A DNA stretch of 64,000 nucleotides from assembly GCA_905193225.1 (NCBI GenBank), contig CAJJNV010000004.1:1-64000 (forward strand). Reading direction: 5' to 3'. The notes beneath the pieces were generated by a model. The model was given only the letters and a program-made list of their open reading frames with translations, did no database searches and had not been told where the DNA came from. The position numbers and the translations under genes were made by a program. Position 1 is the stretch's first letter. Each line of letters starts with the position of its first letter. Below are positions 52,560 through 60,688 of the stretch, piece by piece. The stretch comes from an uncultured Oscillospiraceae bacterium (lineage in GTDB: Bacteria > Bacillota > Clostridia > Oscillospirales > Acutalibacteraceae).

Positions 52560-52595
52560 CCGGGTATGGCTTTTCATACCCGGTTTTCTTTTTTA
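52560..52595 (+). terminator. riboswitch expression-platform terminator
   Basis: ccgggtatg / catacccgg with a 6-nt loop followed by ttttctttttt. Presumably relieved when Mn2+ is bound. Confidence 0.85.
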
Positions 52596-52783
52596 AAAGC
52601 ATAAAGCCTGTTTCTAAAAGAATTAAAAACTATATGCGATGTTTAATAACGCGGAACAGATGTGCATTACAAAAGGCACGGTACAAAGGGAATATTGATA
52701 TTGTCGGACGCACAGCTTGACAAATGAACAATTCGGCGAACGCCTAATCCGATAATGGCAAACAAAATAAGGTGAAAAAATAT

Positions 52784-53362
52784 ATGGACGGACTATTCTT
52801 TTTAAACAGCCTGCTTCTCGGAGTGGGTCTTTCGATGGACGCTTTCTCGGTGTCTATTGCAAACGGCCTTAACGAGCCTAAAATGCCCAAGGCAAAGACC
52901 TTTGCTGTTTCCGGAACTTATGCTTTTTTTCAGGCACTTATGCCTCTTGCCGGATGGTTTTGCATTCATACTTTCGTGGAAAAATTCAAGAGTTTTGAAA
53001 AGTTTGTGCCTTTTATCGCTTTGTTTTTGCTTGCTTTTATCGGCGGAAAAATGCTTCTCGAAGGCATAAAAAAAGAGCCCGAAAAGGAAAAAGTCAGGAA
53101 GCTTACCCCTGCCGTTTTGCTTGTGCAGGGCATTGCTACCTCAATCGACGCTTTATCGGTGGGCTTTGCCTTTGCCGAGTATAATTTCACAATGGCGCTT
53201 GCGGCCTCTCTTTTAATTGCCGCCGTCACCTTTATACTATGTACCGGAGGCCTTGTTCTCGGCAAAAAGGCGGGTATGAAACTGGCCGACAAAGCAACAA
53301 TAATCGGTGGAATAATACTCATAGCAATCGGAATAGAAATATTTTTGAGCAATATTTTGTAA
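52784..53362 (+). CDS. mntP: manganese efflux pump MntP
   Basis: A 192-residue protein with six predicted helices and an internal duplication: GVGLSMDAFSVSIANGL near residue 15 and GIATSIDALSVGFAFAE near 117, each with the conserved Asp of the family. MntP exports excess Mn2+. The ATG at 52784 has aaggtga 7 bp upstream; a GTG at 52772 overlaps it. Control by the upstream riboswitch supports the function. Confidence 0.93.
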   Translation: MDGLFFLNSLLLGVGLSMDAFSVSIANGLNEPKMPKAKTFAVSGTYAFFQALMPLAGWFCIHTFVEKFKSFEKFVPFIALFLLAFIGGKMLLEGIKKEPEKEKVRKLTPAVLLVQGIATSIDALSVGFAFAEYNFTMALAASLLIAAVTFILCTGGLVLGKKAGMKLADKATIIGGIILIAIGIEIFLSNIL

Positions 53363-53519
53363 CTGTATTTTTTTTAAAAAGAAAAAACGTTTCTGCACCG
53401 GCATCGCTGTATAACGGTGCATTGCATTGCATCGCGTCGTGCCGATTTGCGCAGAATATGCAGCGCTGTGCGGCTGATATTTAAAATCGTTATTTAACTA
53501 TATTTTTAAGGAGAAAAAT

Positions 53520-54596
53520 ATGTGGATTAACTATCTTTTGTTTGCCGTGGGCCTTGTCCTTCTTGTCAAGGGCGGAGACTGGTTTGTGGACGGTGCTACC
53601 GGTATCGCCAAACGGTTTCATCTGCCCGAGCTTTTGATCGGAGCAACGGTTGTATCCATTGGAACGACCCTCCCCGAGGTTATGGTGTCGGCAACATCGG
53701 CCGTATCGGGGCATAGCGAGATCGCCTACGGCAACGCCATCGGCTCAATAATATGCAACACCGCTCTCATTGCGGCGCTGTCTATTGCCATAAAGCCTGC
53801 TAAAGTGGACAGGGAAACCCTTAAGCTTCCTGTACTGTTTTTCTTTATCGCGGCCGCTTTTTATCTTGCCATTGCATATACCGGCGGGTATTACAGCCGT
53901 CTTTCAGGCGCAGTGCTGCTGCTCATATTTGTTATTTATATGACTGTTACCGTAAGGCAGGCGCTTAAACAGTCGAAGCTTTCGCTTGCTGCCGAAACCG
54001 CAGCATCAACAGCAGCGGATGAACAGGGAACTGCATCCTCCGGAAAAAGCCATTCAAGCGGCACTAAAGCAAATACTCAAACGGCGGATGCGACAGATAC
54101 ATCGGCGGATAAATCTGCTGAGCCCTCTGTTTTGAAAAATATAATACTGCTTTTGATCGGTGCCGCATTTATTGCCGTGGGTGCAAACCTCCTTGTAAAC
54201 AAGGGAACGGTTATAGCTCAGCATTTTGGCGTGCCTGAATCGGTTATTGCACTTACCTTTGTGGCACTTGGAACATCCCTGCCCGAGCTTGTGACCGCCA
54301 TCACATCCCTTGCAAAGGGGCATGGCGCGCTGTCGATCGGTAATATAATCGGAGCGAACCTCTTTAATCTTGTGCTTGTAAGCGGCCTTTCAATAACCCT
54401 TTCGCCCTTTGCACTGCCCGCCGAAAAGACCATTTCCGGTATAAATGCCTCCCTTGTGGTGGACAGCCCGCTTATGCTTGCCGTAATGCTCATAATGACA
54501 GTGCCCGCCCTTATCAGGGGAAAGCTTTCGCGGGTGCAGGGAATAGTGCTTCTTGCGCTTTACGCTGCTTTTTGCGTTTTCCAGTTTGCAATGTAA
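53520..54596 (+). CDS. CaCA family calcium/sodium antiporter
   Basis: A 358-residue YrbG/CaxA-like cation exchanger with two inverted alpha-repeats: VVSIGTTLPEVMVSATSAVSG near 60 and VALGTSLPELVTAITSLAKG near 255, each with the ion-binding Glu and a following GNAIGS/GNIIGAN. Between the halves is a Ser/Thr/Ala-rich cytoplasmic loop (about 152-205), longer than usual. It follows mntP by 157 bp without a clear terminator, so it may share riboswitch control. It likely exchanges Ca2+ (or another divalent ion) for Na+ or H+. Confidence 0.88.
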   Translation: MWINYLLFAVGLVLLVKGGDWFVDGATGIAKRFHLPELLIGATVVSIGTTLPEVMVSATSAVSGHSEIAYGNAIGSIICNTALIAALSIAIKPAKVDRETLKLPVLFFFIAAAFYLAIAYTGGYYSRLSGAVLLLIFVIYMTVTVRQALKQSKLSLAAETAASTAADEQGTASSGKSHSSGTKANTQTADATDTSADKSAEPSVLKNIILLLIGAAFIAVGANLLVNKGTVIAQHFGVPESVIALTFVALGTSLPELVTAITSLAKGHGALSIGNIIGANLFNLVLVSGLSITLSPFALPAEKTISGINASLVVDSPLMLAVMLIMTVPALIRGKLSRVQGIVLLALYAAFCVFQFAM

Positions 54597-54600
54597 CGAT

Positions 54601-54632
54601 AATCTGTCGGTGCAGCAATCTGTTAATGCAGC
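54601..54632 (+). repeat. two-copy 16-bp tandem repeat
   Basis: aatctgtcggtgcagc (54601-54616) is followed by aatctgttaatgcagc (54617-54632), 13 of 16 positions alike. Nothing else of note in this spacer apart from a weak TTTAAA/TACAAT promoter-like pair near 54809-54837. Confidence 0.6.
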
Positions 54633-54887
54633 GACAACCTTTCAAAACAGTGATAATCCTAAAACACAGGGCTTATGCTTTAAAAATCAGCAGTAATTAA
54701 GCCCCATTTTAAAACGAAAAACCGTAAATGCGCCGTATGTACTGTTTGTATGTGCGGTGCTTTTGCTTTTAGTGGGATAAAACTGCAATAAATTGTGCAA
54801 AAAAAGGCTTTAAACTTTCAAAATTATGTGATACAATAGCCTAAAAAGATGTACCCTTTTGCTGCAATATTTAAAGGAGTGTGTGAT

Positions 54888-57272
54888 ATGAAAATCAGTC
54901 GCGGCATTAAAAAAGTTTTGTTGCTTGTTCTGGCCCTTTCACTTTCCATCGGGATGTTTTCTCTTCCCGCCACCGTAACGGCTGATTCCTCGGACGACAG
55001 CGGTGTTTTTGATGTTTATCATCCGTCATACGGGGTTGCCTGTTATCCCAGAATGTTCACAACAAGCAAGGGAAGCGTCCTTTGCGCATTTGATACCAAC
55101 GACGAGGGCGGCAGAGGAAAGATTAAGCTGACAAGAAGCTCGGACAACGGCAAAACCTGGACAAAAACTCCCATAACAGTCGGTGCCGTCGACAACCTTG
55201 ATTGTGCCAACGCCGCCTTTATTGAATTTGGAGGACAGCTTCTTTGCGCCTATCGTGCCAACGCTTTGAACAACGGCTATTACACTTCCGAAATACGCGT
55301 TTCCAAATCCACCGACGACGGATATACCTGGAGCGAGCATTCCATAGTCGATTCGGCCACCACGGCGGTCAGCGATGCTTCCGAGTGCGGTGGAATTTAC
55401 GAGCCGTATTTTATGGTACTTGACGGAAAGCTCAGAATATATTTTGCATCCGACCGTATAGGTAAGAGTGTCAGCAGTATGGCTGCTCAGAACATCGAAA
55501 TGATGACCTATGACCCCGAGACAAATTCTTGGGGAGACCTCTATGTCTGCCTGAACGGAACCACACACCGCTCTCGCGACGGAATGGCCGTTATCGATAA
55601 ATTTGCCGACGGATCGGGCTATGCAATGGTTATCGAAGCCACAAACTTTTCCGGACACCCCTTTGTTATTCAGCTTTATACTTCTCCCGACGGATTCAAA
55701 TGGACCTTCAGACAAAACGTATATGTCCCCGATAAAAAGGGAAAAAAGGCCGGCGCGCCCTATATAAAAACCCTGCCCGACGGAAGAATGGCAATTTCCT
55801 TCCAGACCGATCAGGATGCCACAGGTAACGGAGACGGCGTTTCCTATATGGCCACGGTATTTTCCAAAACAGCACTTTCGATAAATTCCGAATTTGACGA
55901 GGACACGTTTACCCGTCCCGCTCTTCCTTTCTACACCCCCGACGGCTGCTACTCGGTGTGGAACAGCGTTGAGGTATCGGGAGATTATTTCCTCGAGTTC
56001 TCAAGCGTTAACTATCCCTATAATTCCGCCCGGGTCAGAAGGACGAAAATTTCGGAAATAGGAAAGGGGAAGAAATTTGACCGCTCCTTTACACTTTCCG
56101 ATTGCACCGATTTGTCTTCCTGGGGCGTTGGATATTCCGGCGCAACCATGTTCCAAAATCAGAATTACAGCTCCACCACCCAGCCCAGCGACTACATTGA
56201 TTTTTACAGCAACGGAAACAACGGCCTTGCGATGTACCTTTCCTTCGAGAAAATCGATCCCAGGGGCATTGATTTTTCAAATGTCAAATACATCGAATTT
56301 GATATGTGGATGACAAACGGCGATATGTTCAGCAAGTCAGACCTCCGCCGTATATCTATTTCCTCTCAGGATTTCAACCACTCTCAGCTCAAAAACGGGG
56401 GAGACGCATACGGTGATTATGCCGCCCAGCTGCCCGACTCGGTGCTCAACACACCCCTTCAGAGCCACGCCTGGAATCACATTAAAATCCCGGTTGAGGG
56501 ATATGCCAATTCATCCGGCAATCCTATCGACATTACCTCGGTTAAAAAGCTTTGCATACAGGCATATGAGGTCTATGACGCAAGCTTTGTGGCCTGTATA
56601 AGCAATGTTACGGCCACCGTCGATGACACGAAGTACCGTATAGCATCACATGATGAACAGTCCCTTGTTATTCCTGCAAGTTTCGGTGAATACACCTATT
56701 CGGCCGATGTTACCATTAACGACAACTACGAGGGCAACAGCTTTATCGCCTTTACCATGAACGACTACTGGTCGACAAGATTCCTGCTTTGGGACAAGAG
56801 CGGAAACGATTTCTGGTATACCGGTCAGTTTGGTCTTACGAGTGAAACTCAAGGCAGAGAGCCGGCAAGCGTCACCGAGGCGCTTGCCTGGTCGCCTCAA
56901 AACAACAAAGTACACGTCGATATCAAGGTCAACGGCGATTATTATGAAATGTATATCAACGGCAGAAAAAAACACAGCTTTAAGGGAAACTATGTTCAGA
57001 CCCTTTCTGTCACGGTTGCAAACTGCGATGTGACCTTCACGGATTGCCGCCTTGATAAGGGACACTTTAAGCCGGGAGATGCTAACCGCAACGGTGTTGT
57101 CGATATCGGAGATGCCCTGCTTACCCTCCAGCACACGGTAAAGGCACTGAAGCTTTCTCCTGCACTGCAGCTTTCCTGCGACGTCAACAACTCAGGTGAT
57201 GTATCGGCTCTCGACGCATTGATTATTCTCAGAAGATCGGTTGGATTGCTTGATAAATTCGATAACGAATAA
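54888..57272 (+). CDS. secreted BNR/sialidase-fold protein with C-terminal dockerin
   Basis: A 794-residue exported protein. Signal peptide about 1-32. Residues about 40-400 form a beta-propeller with Asp-boxes SSDNGKTW (84-91) and STDDGYTW (141-148), as in sialidases and GH93-like exo-arabinanases. About 410-600 and 605-735 are two beta-sandwich, carbohydrate-binding-like regions. A type I dockerin follows, with calcium loops DANRNGVVDIGD and DVNNSGDVSALD. It is probably a glycoside hydrolase or carbohydrate-binding protein acting outside the cell; the sialidase FRIP/Arg triad was not identified, so the activity is open. ATG at 54888 has aaaggag upstream. Confidence 0.82.
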   Translation: MKISRGIKKVLLLVLALSLSIGMFSLPATVTADSSDDSGVFDVYHPSYGVACYPRMFTTSKGSVLCAFDTNDEGGRGKIKLTRSSDNGKTWTKTPITVGAVDNLDCANAAFIEFGGQLLCAYRANALNNGYYTSEIRVSKSTDDGYTWSEHSIVDSATTAVSDASECGGIYEPYFMVLDGKLRIYFASDRIGKSVSSMAAQNIEMMTYDPETNSWGDLYVCLNGTTHRSRDGMAVIDKFADGSGYAMVIEATNFSGHPFVIQLYTSPDGFKWTFRQNVYVPDKKGKKAGAPYIKTLPDGRMAISFQTDQDATGNGDGVSYMATVFSKTALSINSEFDEDTFTRPALPFYTPDGCYSVWNSVEVSGDYFLEFSSVNYPYNSARVRRTKISEIGKGKKFDRSFTLSDCTDLSSWGVGYSGATMFQNQNYSSTTQPSDYIDFYSNGNNGLAMYLSFEKIDPRGIDFSNVKYIEFDMWMTNGDMFSKSDLRRISISSQDFNHSQLKNGGDAYGDYAAQLPDSVLNTPLQSHAWNHIKIPVEGYANSSGNPIDITSVKKLCIQAYEVYDASFVACISNVTATVDDTKYRIASHDEQSLVIPASFGEYTYSADVTINDNYEGNSFIAFTMNDYWSTRFLLWDKSGNDFWYTGQFGLTSETQGREPASVTEALAWSPQNNKVHVDIKVNGDYYEMYINGRKKHSFKGNYVQTLSVTVANCDVTFTDCRLDKGHFKPGDANRNGVVDIGDALLTLQHTVKALKLSPALQLSCDVNNSGDVSALDALIILRRSVGLLDKFDNE

Positions 57273-57354
57273 TTACCTGCTCACATTTAGGCGGTCGCAT
57301 ATCTTATGGATTGACTTTAGAACGAGCAAGAGGCTGAATTGAATAACCGTTAAA

Positions 57355-57382
57355 AAAACGCCCTGTTAAAAAACAGGGCGTT
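57355..57382. terminator. bidirectional terminator between the dockerin gene and galK
   Basis: aacgccctgtt / aacagggcgtt with an AAAA loop, flanked by A- and T-runs. Confidence 0.85.
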
Positions 57383-57387
57383 TAAAC

Positions 57388-58707
57388 TTATTTATTGATA
57401 ACCGCAGAGCCGATCGGCTGCTCCGCGTCGGTTAAAATGCAGCCGCCGACCTTTCTGATGAGTATCCTGCAGCAGCTTCCCGGTGATAAAACCTCGTCCA
57501 CGGCTCTTTTAAAACTGTCGAACCTTTCGATCGGAACAAAGGCCTGTACCGTTCCGCCAAACCCGCCGCCGTGAATCCTAACAGCGCCTTCACCGTTTAA
57601 GAGCCTGCGGCAAAGGGCAATGGTAAACTGCGCCGCTTGATTTTTTTCGTCCTTTATCGACCAGATATTTTCAAGACAGCTTTCGGAAGAGCGTCCCGAC
57701 CGATTTACGAGATCGAGAAAAAGATCTTTATCGCCGTTTTTCAGAGCGTTAAATTCCGCTCGTGCCCGCTCGTTTTCATCGAAGAAATGCATTGCGCGAA
57801 GTACTGCGCGGTCGCCGTATTTTTTCCTCAAAAGGGACAGACGATCATAAAAATCCTTACTTTCGACAAATCTCAGCTTATCTTTGCCGAAATGGGAGGC
57901 TATCTGCTCCATTTCGTTTCTGATGGCAGCATAATCATCGGTCAGATCGGAATGGCCCGACTGAGTGTTAATAACGCATGGCACAAGACCGAGCTTTGAA
58001 AAATCAATGCTGATATTTTCGATTTTTGGGGATTGCTCCTTTTTAAAATCCACGAAAACGCACCCGCCCACGCCGCAGCCTATCTGATCCATAAGACCGC
58101 AGGGCTTGCCGAAAAAGGTTTGCTCGGCGTATTTTCCGGCCTTTGCAAGATCGACAGGGGAAATCTCCCCGCCGCAGAAAAGCGCCGAAAAGACGGTGCC
58201 CACAAGTATTTCAAAGGCGGCCGACGATGAAAGCCCCATTCCCGCGGGTATGCGGGAGGTCATCATTCCGTCGAATCCCGAGATATCATATTTCTTTTCT
58301 CTTAAAGCCGCGGCAACTCCTTTTATAAGAGCATCGGATTTTCCAAACTCACTTTCATCCGGCTCAGCTTTTGAAATATCGCATATTACCGGGGGAAATT
58401 GCTCGGAATAAAGCCTGACCTCTTTTGTACCGTTTGCCTTTACAAAGCAGAGCATATCGAGATCGACGCTTCCGCAAAGAACGCAGCCGTTTTGATGATC
58501 GGTGTGGTTTCCGCCGATCTCGGTACGCCCGGGCGCCGAAAAAAGATAGTCGGGATGCTCTGAAAAATGCTCGAAAAATTCATCCTTCAGCTTTTTGACC
58601 CTTGCGGATGCGGTGGATAAACCGTCCTTACCGTAAAGCTGCGCGAGTGTAAGAGAGGAAACCGAGGGGAAAGCGCGAGATAAAGCGGGTGAAAGGGAAG
58701 ATGACAT
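57388..58707 (-). CDS. galK: galactokinase
   Basis: A 439-residue GHMP kinase that phosphorylates galactose at C1 with ATP. Motif 1 reads APGRTEIGGNHTDHQNG at 58-74, a clostridial-type variant of the classical GRTNLIGEHTDY; motif 2 is PAGMGLSSSAAFE; motif 3 is HGGGFGGTVQAFVP. The catalytic Asp is in GLMDQIGCG. About 50 residues precede motif 1, more than in E. coli GalK. It starts 1 bp after the DUF4965 gene's stop, so the two are one unit. galT and galE are not in the window. Confidence 0.88.
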   Translation of the reverse strand: MSSSLSPALSRAFPSVSSLTLAQLYGKDGLSTASARVKKLKDEFFEHFSEHPDYLFSAPGRTEIGGNHTDHQNGCVLCGSVDLDMLCFVKANGTKEVRLYSEQFPPVICDISKAEPDESEFGKSDALIKGVAAALREKKYDISGFDGMMTSRIPAGMGLSSSAAFEILVGTVFSALFCGGEISPVDLAKAGKYAEQTFFGKPCGLMDQIGCGVGGCVFVDFKKEQSPKIENISIDFSKLGLVPCVINTQSGHSDLTDDYAAIRNEMEQIASHFGKDKLRFVESKDFYDRLSLLRKKYGDRAVLRAMHFFDENERARAEFNALKNGDKDLFLDLVNRSGRSSESCLENIWSIKDEKNQAAQFTIALCRRLLNGEGAVRIHGGGFGGTVQAFVPIERFDSFKRAVDEVLSPGSCCRILIRKVGGCILTDAEQPIGSAVINK

Positions 58708-58708
58708 T

Positions 58709-60610
58709 TTAAAATCTTCCTTCCAAAAGCTTTATAAACAGACCGCCCTGAACCGAACGATGGCGGAATCCGATCATAGATCCGGTGACTGTGTCGTACC
58801 AGTCGGTCATAGGCACTCTCGACTTGGAAACATTGTATCCTTCCCACATGGGAGCGATAAACTGCTCAAACTCCTCTTTGGTGGGAGAAAGGGTGGCCGT
58901 CCAAACCGTCCAGTCGGATTTTGTGTAGGTGGCGCGGTTATCAAGAGGCATACCGTAGGCATTAAAATGCTTTTTATTGGAGCAGAATTCCGAATAAATC
59001 ATACTGGGAGCAAAGAGCTTGGTGTCCCAAAGTTTATCCCAGACGATGTTGTATTTCATACTGAAGGTGTCGGGACGATCATATGCCAGGCGGAAGCTTC
59101 CGTCCTCGTTTGCGGCGCGCTTGACAAAGCTTTCGGCCATTTCTTTTGCCGTGTTCATAAGCTTATAGGCTCTCTCGTCGTCGCCCTTTGCAAGGAGAAT
59201 CTTGGCATATCCGGCGATACCCATAATGGCCTTGAGTGAGAGGTTGCAGTTGTGTGCAAGGTGTCCGGCAAAGTCGTCGGTACAGAGCTGATTCTCGGGA
59301 TCTTTGCCGAATTTGATGAGGTATTCGACCCATTTGTCGAGAATGGAATAATATTTGTCACAAAACTCGGTCGACTGCTCTAAAATGGCGATATTGGCCA
59401 TCATGATGAGCATATTTCCGCATTCCTCAACAGGCATCTGGAAGGACAGGAACTGCTCGTCGGTTTTGCTCTCGGGAACGCCGTACATCTGGCCGTTTAC
59501 CAGGGGATAGGTTCCCACATCATGGGGTGCAAAATCAAATTTCCAATCGTCGCTTGCGGAATATTTGAAAATGGGGCGAAGCATACCCTTTAATAGCTCG
59601 GGATTGTAAAGCAGGAAGAAGGGGGCAGAAGGATAGGTTACATCCACGGTGGCGGCGCAGCCGTTGCTGAAGCATTCCTTTGAAATGAAGATAATCTCGC
59701 CGTTTTCCTCTACGGCCAGCTTGTGTGCGGCGATGGTCTGTCTGAATGCAAGAGAAAGAAGCTCGGCATATTTTTCTCCGCCGGCGTTTTCACCGTCGTC
59801 GAAAACTTTTTCCGAAAGCTCGCGGCACTTTGAAAGCATCTCGTCGCTTTCGGCCTTGGCTTCGCAAATGGCATCTTCGATGGAAATGCCCTTGGTCTTC
59901 CAATACGCATCCACCGATTTTTCAAAATATTTAAGGCACTTTATATCGTCATAGGCGAAAAGTATGTCATATTCCTTCGATGCATCAAGAGCAAACTCGG
60001 TCGAAACGGAGGTCTTTCCGTCGCTTTCACCGTGCTCATATTTGGCGTCCTTAGGACCGCAAAGGTAAAAATATCCCCATTCGATTCTGAGATCGTCGCC
60101 CTTGCGCTCCAGCATTTTCTGATAAACGCTGCCGATTTTTGCAGCGGTTTGTCCGTCGGGCAGATCAATTGTCTGGGCAAAAACAGGGGTCTCTCCGGCC
60201 TTATTTATGCAGATTTCTTCCGAAACCGAAAGCTTGACCGAAACGATGTGTGCGCCGCCGTCGTTGGATTCCCAGCTTACCTTCATAAAGGAAACGGGGC
60301 GGGAAAGGCGATAGAGGTCGGCGGGGAAAAGTGTGGAATAAAAGCTGACCTTGAGCACAATTTTTCTGTTTTCAAAAACATAATCGGTCACAAGTGCCGA
60401 TACGTCGCTGTATATCTGCTTTATTTCCTTGTGCTCCGAATGGCCCATAAAGCGGAAGGTTTCGTCGTCGACTGTCACAGTACCCGAAATGGGATTTTCG
60501 CTGTTTGTCCAGTGAACGGTGTTGCTGTCATAAAGATTGTCGGTCTGCGACCACACCGAGAAATAAGGATCAACGGTGATGAGAGGGTATGCAGGCGGTC
60601 TTAATTTCAT
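58709..60610 (-). CDS. glutaminase A-like (DUF4965/DUF1793) family protein
   Basis: A 633-residue protein with an N-terminal beta-sandwich (about 1-240; LRPPAYPLITVDPYFSVWSQTDNLYDS is the family opening) and a C-terminal alpha/alpha-barrel (about 280-633; DVTYPSAPFFLLYNPELLKGML, HDVGTYPLVNGQ, MPVEECGNMLIMMA, DFAGHLAHNCNLSLKAIMGI, VPMTDWYDT). The name comes from fungal glutaminase A, but the layout is that of many glycoside hydrolases. There is no signal peptide, so it is cytoplasmic. Coupled to galK, which suggests sugar handling. ATG at 60610 follows aggag by 8 bp. Confidence 0.82.
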   Translation of the reverse strand: MKLRPPAYPLITVDPYFSVWSQTDNLYDSNTVHWTNSENPISGTVTVDDETFRFMGHSEHKEIKQIYSDVSALVTDYVFENRKIVLKVSFYSTLFPADLYRLSRPVSFMKVSWESNDGGAHIVSVKLSVSEEICINKAGETPVFAQTIDLPDGQTAAKIGSVYQKMLERKGDDLRIEWGYFYLCGPKDAKYEHGESDGKTSVSTEFALDASKEYDILFAYDDIKCLKYFEKSVDAYWKTKGISIEDAICEAKAESDEMLSKCRELSEKVFDDGENAGGEKYAELLSLAFRQTIAAHKLAVEENGEIIFISKECFSNGCAATVDVTYPSAPFFLLYNPELLKGMLRPIFKYSASDDWKFDFAPHDVGTYPLVNGQMYGVPESKTDEQFLSFQMPVEECGNMLIMMANIAILEQSTEFCDKYYSILDKWVEYLIKFGKDPENQLCTDDFAGHLAHNCNLSLKAIMGIAGYAKILLAKGDDERAYKLMNTAKEMAESFVKRAANEDGSFRLAYDRPDTFSMKYNIVWDKLWDTKLFAPSMIYSEFCSNKKHFNAYGMPLDNRATYTKSDWTVWTATLSPTKEEFEQFIAPMWEGYNVSKSRVPMTDWYDTVTGSMIGFRHRSVQGGLFIKLLEGRF

Positions 60611-60688
60611 TTTGATCACTCCTGAAAAGTATCAGTCGGCCGATGTCGGCCTGATGGGGTATGTTGCTTAAGTTCAAAAAACCGAGAA

